64,000 nt of DNA, taken from Brachynemurus nebulosus. Lineage: Eukaryota; Arthropoda; Insecta; Neuroptera; Myrmeleontidae. Positions within the stretch are counted from its first letter, which is position 1, and each line of letters starts with the position of its first letter. Both the position numbers and the translations under genes were made by a program. This document shows positions 58,437 to 64,000 of this stretch, one piece after another. The notes beneath the pieces were generated by a model. That model saw only the letters and a program-made list of their open reading frames with translations, did no database searches and was not told the origin of the DNA. The DNA lies in contig JAPWDM010000005.1 of assembly GCA_035578155.1 (NCBI GenBank), forward strand, positions 44,342,454-44,406,453. The letters run 5' to 3'.

Positions 58437-59174
58437 CACAGTGGTCCAGTTTGCAAAAAAACGGACAAAAATCAAAAATTAGTTTGAGTAAAAAAAAATT
58501 GGTATATAAGAGTTTTCAAGGTAACTGATTATGAATTTGATATCATTATTTTGAATATTCAAAATGACGGGTCCAAAATGGCGGATAAAAATAAAAAATT
58601 AGTTTTATTGACACAAAAGATAGTATATAAAGGTTTTCAAGGTCGCCGGTTATGAATATGAAGTGAGACAAGACAAAAACTGAAATTGGTGTAAAAAACG
58701 AAGGCGTACATTGGGGCAAGAATTTTGTTTTTTAGAATAATTTACATACTTCATACTTTGTTGCAAAAAAAGCAAACCATCCAACTCGATCAAACTCATA
58801 ACTATTTCTTATAAATAAACACATTAATAATGCAATATTTCTCTGTAATGAGTACACCTTGTAGAAATATTAAATTACTATTTACCCATAATGATTACCC
58901 ACCTTCAGTTTCTATTTCCATCACTTTTGATTTCAAAAACACACGTACAAAAAAACGTTAATAATGAACGATTAGAAGATGCGTACGAGACCGGTTCTCA
59001 GTTAGCTGTGTTTGACCTTCCCTTATCTGGTAATACAGACGGTATAATGGACTGTCGGTTTGCACCGAGGTGCAGTGGTATCCCGCCTTCGGTATTACGG
59101 GGTAATATGTTCAAAATTACGAACTTCACTTTTCTCATTTTTGTCCGGTTTTTTTTGGAAATTGGACCACTGTG
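58437..59174. mobile_element. Transib-like element with RSS-like ends
   Basis: Both ends begin CACAGTGGTCCARTTT and remain matched for about 40 bp. The left end is heptamer CACAGTG (58437-58443), 21-nt spacer, ACAAAAATC (58465-58473). The right end, inverted, is CACAGTG, 23-nt spacer, ACAAAAATG (59136-59144 on the plus strand). Flanking 5-mers are CAGTG and CAGAG, a possible 5-bp duplication with one change. Transib transposons are known for CACWRTG ends, 5-bp duplications and resemblance to V(D)J recombination signals. The 738-bp interior holds two ~130-bp related segments (AAAAATTAGTTT...GGTTTTCAAGGT) and no recognisable RAG1-like protein. Confidence 0.78.
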
Positions 59175-60001
59175 CAGAGTGGCAAATTTCAGTTTGAAGT
59201 GATACCGCATAAGAGTTCCTTCTTTCAATTTCAATCTGAATATTCGCTCGTTCCCTGTACTGATATACATATACATATAACTCATTGATGTTGAACGACA
59301 TGTCTTTTGTATTGTATACGGTTGGTTAAAATAAGCTTGTGTTTCGCGATGCTGGGCGTCGGGACGCTTGGTGAATGAGTGATACGTCATAAAACATTCA
59401 TCATTCATACACTTTTATTATAATTCTGTAAACGTTTTTAATATAAATTAACAATGTCATTTATGTATGTGTCTATCTCGCTCACTTCCCCCCTCCATGA
59501 ACCCCCTCCACGGTACACCCACCAACATGTCGACCGTCATCCAACATCTCTGTCATTGTCTATCTTTTTCATGTATGTGTTCATAATATAGAAAATAAGC
59601 GGACAAGTAGCGGTAAAATCTGGTTAATATGAAAATTTATTAGTTGTGGTTTACCCATTCTGACGCAGATTTGACTTGTATAGTATATGAGTATGTACAA
59701 TCACGGTCATATAGTTGGTCACCCATCAGTCAACTTTAAACTTGGTTGCACTAGATTTGATTAAAATTAATTATTTGTTTATATGTCGAAATGTAATTTG
59801 ATTGGTGTCGCTACGGTACCACGGTGGACGTTTTGGACAGGCTGTGATGTTTCCATTATAATTTTCAACGCCATCTCTCGTGAACAGCAAGTGGATTAAA
59901 TAATTGATTAGGCAATCAACCGAGAAGTGTCGGTTTTGAAAATTTAATAAGCGAAAATTTGTATTAGTCGGCTTTATGTTAGTGTGTGCAAAGAAAATAT
60001 A
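59175..60001. other. No gene seen
   Basis: Pyrimidine-rich patch near 59480-59520; otherwise featureless. Confidence 0.5.
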
Positions 60002-60914
60002 TTAACCCTAGAATCATACGTACACGTCAAAACGACGTACGAACTTCTCTACCTGCTTCAATACTACGACTTGTTGTTACTTGTTTGCTGTGAGATTTCT
60101 GTTATCTAATTTATTTGTTATTATAACACACCACATATATTTATTTTGTTTATAGTCATTGTCGTTTTGTTTGTATTCAAACAGTGTCCGTCAAAAGGAC
60201 GTCGATGTATGATTAACGTATGTTTTTTTTGAAGATTTTGTACACTACATATAAAAGTTTTCCTAATTTTTTTTTTAAATTTATTAAAGATATGGATGTT
60301 ATAATTAATTTATTCAATGATTATGATAATGTGAAAGATGATTACAGCTGTTTGACTTATAGAGACGACATAATACTGAAGTTTTAATATATTGGATCGA
60401 AAACTAAAGAATGCATTTCGAATGACTTAATAAAAGATTAAAAATTTATTTTGTGGAAAATATTTTAATTTTTATTATTTTTGGAGATCTTATTCGAAAA
60501 ATTACTAACAAATTTTAGAAAATTTACAAATGTGCCTAATGGGGAAATAACGACATATCTATAGGAATATTTATGACTGAGAAATTTCACATTCTGTAAA
60601 GTCACACATGTCCACTGACTCATAATAGTTCATAAATTAATTATTACAATAATTGATGTATTTATCTATTTTTTAATTTTTATAATGAAAATATGCTTTG
60701 ATAAAAATATTAAAAAAATTAATAAATATTTACATTAAGAAATTTTTCCAAATCCAATTTTTTTAAATATTTTGTTCGCTTTTGTAGTATTGTTATGTAA
60801 AAAAATATTTTTTGCAAATAAACTCTAAAACTCTCCGTAAAAAGTCCATCCGTCAAAACGACGTCGATGTATGATTAACGTTTCTCGTAGACCAACGTAT
60901 GATTCTAGGGTTAA
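60002..60914. mobile_element. piggyBac-type MITE with TTAA duplication
   Basis: TTAA at 60002-60005 and 60911-60914 flank a 905-bp element with 16-bp perfect TIRs, CCCTAGAATCATACGT. A second word, CGTCAAAACGACGT, lies 5' at 60025-60038 and 3' at 60851-60864. The 3' subterminal block (AAGGACGTCGATGTATGATT and following) is also present internally at 60188-60219. CCCTAGAA is the classic piggyBac start. A 31-codon frame at 60293 is the only trace of possible coding. Confidence 0.92.
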
Positions 60915-61245
60915 ATAAAATAATGAAGTTGATGCAAAAAATCTAAGTTAATTTTTTCCAGTGTCTAATGAATATGTTTTATAGTTCAGTACACGTACAC
61001 TTATTAAGTGTTCGTCTAGTTTAAAACAAACAAAAAACAAATAACACACTTTATCTAATAAGAATAAGAGAAGTATCAAATTGGTAATCATGAATTTGGG
61101 AGAAATTAATATATACTTATTGTAATATAGGCCTCCCTAAAAACTGTAAAAACCATAATTTAGGTCAACAAGCTTTCGTTTAGAAAATCAATGACTATAA
61201 GCATATGAATTATATTAGTCAATTTATACTGTCTACAACAGCGAC

Positions 61246-61325
61246 GCGTAACTGAGTGCATTAGAGTGCTAGTTGATAAGAGGCGCTGAGAAGTTCCAAG
61301 TTCAATTCCATGTGTTTCACATAAC
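61246..61325 (+). mobile_element. Degenerate tRNA-like SINE head
   Basis: An A-box-like GTAACTGAGTGCATTAGAG is followed about 45 nt later by a B-box-like AAGTTCAATTCC at 61299-61310. The body after it is T-rich and I cannot fix a 3' end. Low but real similarity to Pol III internal promoters. Confidence 0.45.
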
Positions 61326-61427
61326 ATTTTTTCCAATTAACGTTCAAAGAAAAAAATTTTTTTTTAACTTTTTTTCTTTTTGAATCAAAAAAATATTTCT
61401 TTGATTCAGAGAAAATATTTTTTTTTA

Positions 61428-62424
61428 ATCACTTATTATTACATGAGAGGTTTGTATTTTTCCGAACAAATTTGGGTTTGTCTAACAAAAATTTGTTGCC
61501 TAGCAATTTAACGAGAAGAATTGTCAACTAACAAAAACACGACAGCGAAGCTAAACCGTTTTTGGGTTGACAGTTTTCAAGTAAATTGTTTTTAGGCAAG
61601 AAATTTGAGTTGTAGAAAATACAAATTTATTCAGAAGAAATATATAACTCAAGTGACAATTTAATGAATAAAATAGTATAATTCATATTGTTTTTTAATA
61701 CATTGTTACTATGGTTCTGAAATCCGTTAAATTAATCAGTACGAATTTTTGTTTCGTTTTTACCGTGTTTACCTATAATGGAATGGCCAATGAAATGTTT
61801 TCTGCCATTTTTTTCGCTATAAAAACCTGTCCTAACTTTTTTGCAAGGTAAAAGTCAAAAAACTACAATATTCTTATGGTACCTGATATACATGAGTTAA
61901 ATTGTCGTAGAAAATATTTTTTGGGACTTGGTACAAAAATATTTTCTCAGATATTTTTATCACTTATTATTACACGGGAGGTTTGTATTTTTACGAATAA
62001 ATTTGGGTTTGTCTAACAAAAATTTGTTGCCTAACAACTTAACGAGAAGAACTGCTGTTTTTGCTAGTTGGCAGTTTTTCTAGTTAAATTGCTTTTAGGC
62101 AAGAAATTTGAGTTGTAGAAATTACAAATTTATTCAGAAAAAATACAAAACTCAAGTGTAATACGGTAAGATAATTTAACGAATAAAATAAATTAGTATA
62201 ATTCATATTATTATTTAATAATTGTTACTATGGTTCCGAAATCAGTTAATTTTACCAACAGGAATTTTTGTTTCGTTTTTATCGCGTTTACCTACAGTGA
62301 CCAATTAAATGTTTTGTACTATTTTTTTCGCTGTCCTAAGTTTTCTCCTAACTTTTTTTCCATGGTAAAAGTGAATATTGTTATGGGACTTGATACACAA
62401 GAGTTAAATTATCAAAAAAATATT
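61428..62424 (+). repeat. 531-bp tandem duplication, second copy truncated
   Basis: Unit 1 (61428-61958) and unit 2 (from 61959) share ATCACTTATTATTACA, TGGGTTTGTCTAACAAAAAT, GGCAAGAAATTTGAGTTGTA and GTTACTATGGTTCYGAAATC in order. Unit 2 lacks about 28 bp in its first third. Unit 2 breaks off where the foldback element begins. Confidence 0.85.
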
Positions 62425-62927
62425 TTTTATTATTCATGCGGTGGCAGTACTAACTTGGCGCACACATTTCTGTACGCAAAATAGCTGTTTGCGCACTGTA
62501 CTCTTCCCGCATACTTTTTTGCGTGTGGAAAGTAACTTTCCACACGCAAATTGACAATAAAACACGCAAAATTTAATCAAAACACGCAAAGCCGCCTCTT
62601 AATTTTACATTTAATAAATATTTCATAATTATTTCTATAGAAACTACCAACAAAGTAATTTAAACGATAATTAATTTAGAAAAAAAAAACGAACACTTAA
62701 AAATATTATTTTCAAAAGTAATAAAAATGTCAAAAATAGTGATAATAATAGAAAACAGTATGTGAAATTCGTAATAAAAACTAGTATGTGCAACTCGTGC
62801 GGTATTGTCGATTGCCCCACTCAAGTGAATGAGCGCACGAACGTAATGAGTGCGCTCAACTTCGCTTTCGTGGACAATCGACAATTTCCCGCACTTATTA
62901 CACAATATACTGTTTTTTGACCAAAAA
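62425..62927 (-). mobile_element. Foldback/hairpin element, copy 2 (inverse of 11.86 kb)
   Basis: In reverse complement it follows 11858-12351 throughout: GTGCGGGAAATTGTC-type end, GCGAAGTTGAGCGCAC hairpin arm, the AATTATGAAATATTTATTAA middle, and the GTGTGGAAAGTTACTTTCCA small hairpin. It interrupts the second unit of the 531-bp duplication, so it is younger than the duplication. Confidence 0.85.
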
Positions 62928-64000
62928 CAATTTATACAATTTTTACGTTACATTTAATTTTCTGTATATCCCAGCCTAAAAAAAAAAAAAAACATTCACA
63001 TTAACATTATGCATTATGGCGGCAGTTCCTGTATGGTATTCATCAACCACACACTTAGCTTTCCTAGGACAATTTTGAAAAAAAAGTTTTATATGTAACC
63101 TTTCTTTTCAAACGTTCACGTTCAAGCTCGTCGGTTACCCTATACATGAACGTGCCAGTACTGAATATTCACAATACTATAACACAGTTATGACGAGTTT
63201 ACCATTTTTTTTTTTTTTTTTTGAAAAAAGAGCAAAAGCGAAAATATGATAAGAGTAATAAATTTTTCAAAAATAAATATATGGTTTATTACTAATTTTA
63301 ATTTATTTATTTATTATTTTTTACAGGGTCGAATTATTGTTGTTTAGAACTTATTATTGTGATGCCCTTTTTACCATTTTTTGAAATAAAAAAAATCTTA
63401 TACAGTAATTTCATATGCAAAAGTTTACAATCGACAATGCAAGCAAAGGCTATTGTTAAATATTAAGTGGATTAAAAGATAATTCTTATTTTGATGACTA
63501 ACGTGCAATAAATTTGAAATATGGGATTAAAATGGAGATTAACATTTTTCGGGGTGGTATGGGGAAAATTGAAAATTGGTGTTTTCATATTGGTAATAAT
63601 TATTTTTCCATATGATTGTTCGATGTTTGATCATGATTTGGGTTTTGTATCACTGCATTGTTATCATTATTTCTAGGCGTGTTGATTTAATACGGACTGA
63701 TTCTATTAAAATTTTGCTCAAACAAACACTGAAATTAATTCTCGTTTTAATGAATACATATGCAACTTGCAATTCGAGTTTACACAGAATGTGAAAGTTC
63801 GTATTCAATTCGGGATATAATTTTAATTCTGAATTCACTAGGATTGGTTATTGAAATTTTTGTAACAAAGTATTGGCATATCCTATTTACATACGCTTTT
63901 ACAAATGTTTCATTTCTAACCTTATAATTTAAAATATTTAAATATTTAAATAAAAAAAGAAATTTTCCAAAATATATCAAAATCCAATACTTCTTGATCA
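62928..64000. other. No gene seen
   Basis: AT-rich DNA with a T20 run near 63206-63221. Overlapping frames at 63612-63980 are spurious. Confidence 0.5.

Noticed and set aside
58891..59408. Overlapping 103- and 136-codon frames on opposite strands
   Set aside because: They span the right end of the Transib-like element and do not resemble a RAG1/Transib protein; probably chance in a GC-richer patch.

Overview
This 64 kb window is AT-rich animal nuclear DNA, most likely from an arthropod and probably an insect. The clues are the mix of DNA transposon remnants (piggyBac, hAT, pogo/Tigger, Helitron and a Transib-like element), tRNA-derived SINEs, long (TA)n islands, and the repeat type built around AGGGTTCCGTAG and CAAGTGCGTnTCGGACnCGC that I know from insect genomes. 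I cannot name the species. No complete protein-coding gene, rRNA or genuine tRNA gene is visible, and no open frame exceeds 136 codons. It reads as intergenic or intronic DNA made of transposon remnants of several ages.

Layout. 0.5-2.6 kb: a 2.1 kb element with ~200 bp diverged inverted ends around a 167-bp satellite. 3.9-5.4 kb: a terminal-inverted-repeat (TIR) element holding a LINE 3' end with an ATT tail, then a hairpin. 7.1-9.2 kb: a TTAA-flanked element, a 94-bp-arm foldback and a SINE. 11.07-11.28 kb: one exon-like open block, the best non-transposase coding candidate. 11.9-12.4 kb: a foldback element whose inverted twin lies at 62.4-62.9 kb. 15.2-15.9 kb: a SINE next to an hAT MITE with a perfect 8-bp target duplication. 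17.2-19.2 kb: a TA-flanked element and a 31-bp minisatellite. 20.2-21.3 kb: a piggyBac derivative still carrying a decayed C-terminal zinc domain. 22.5-24.9 kb: satellite, inverted pair and a short Helitron. 27.6-31.9 kb: a Tigger-like deletion derivative split by a 3.3 kb insertion that carries a 120-bp tandem array. 33.6-35.6 kb: a piggyBac-like element with another TIR element inside it. 35.9-36.3 kb: a second 31-bp array. 37.8-38.7 kb: second copy of the 3.9 kb element. 39.8-44.9 kb: two more members of the (TA)n-core family, a 1.28 kb TIR element and an asymmetric palindrome. 50.4-51.3 kb: an uninterrupted sister of the Tigger derivative. 54.0, 58.4 and 60.0 kb: three further TIR elements, the middle one with Transib/RSS-like ends. 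61.2-62.9 kb: a SINE-like head, a 531-bp tandem duplication and the second foldback.

The parts are linked by ancestry rather than by pathway. None of the elements carries an intact transposase, so all would have to be moved in trans. Paralogous copies in the same window act as empty-site controls: the 50.4 kb element defines the insertions in the 27.6 kb one, and the 37.8 kb copy defines the LINE insertion at 4.1 kb. The most notable signals are the heptamer-spacer-nonamer ends at 58.4-59.2 kb, the modular (TA)n-core family that seeded a 120-bp satellite, the Tigger relic keeping both protein ends, and the exon-like block at 11.1 kb.
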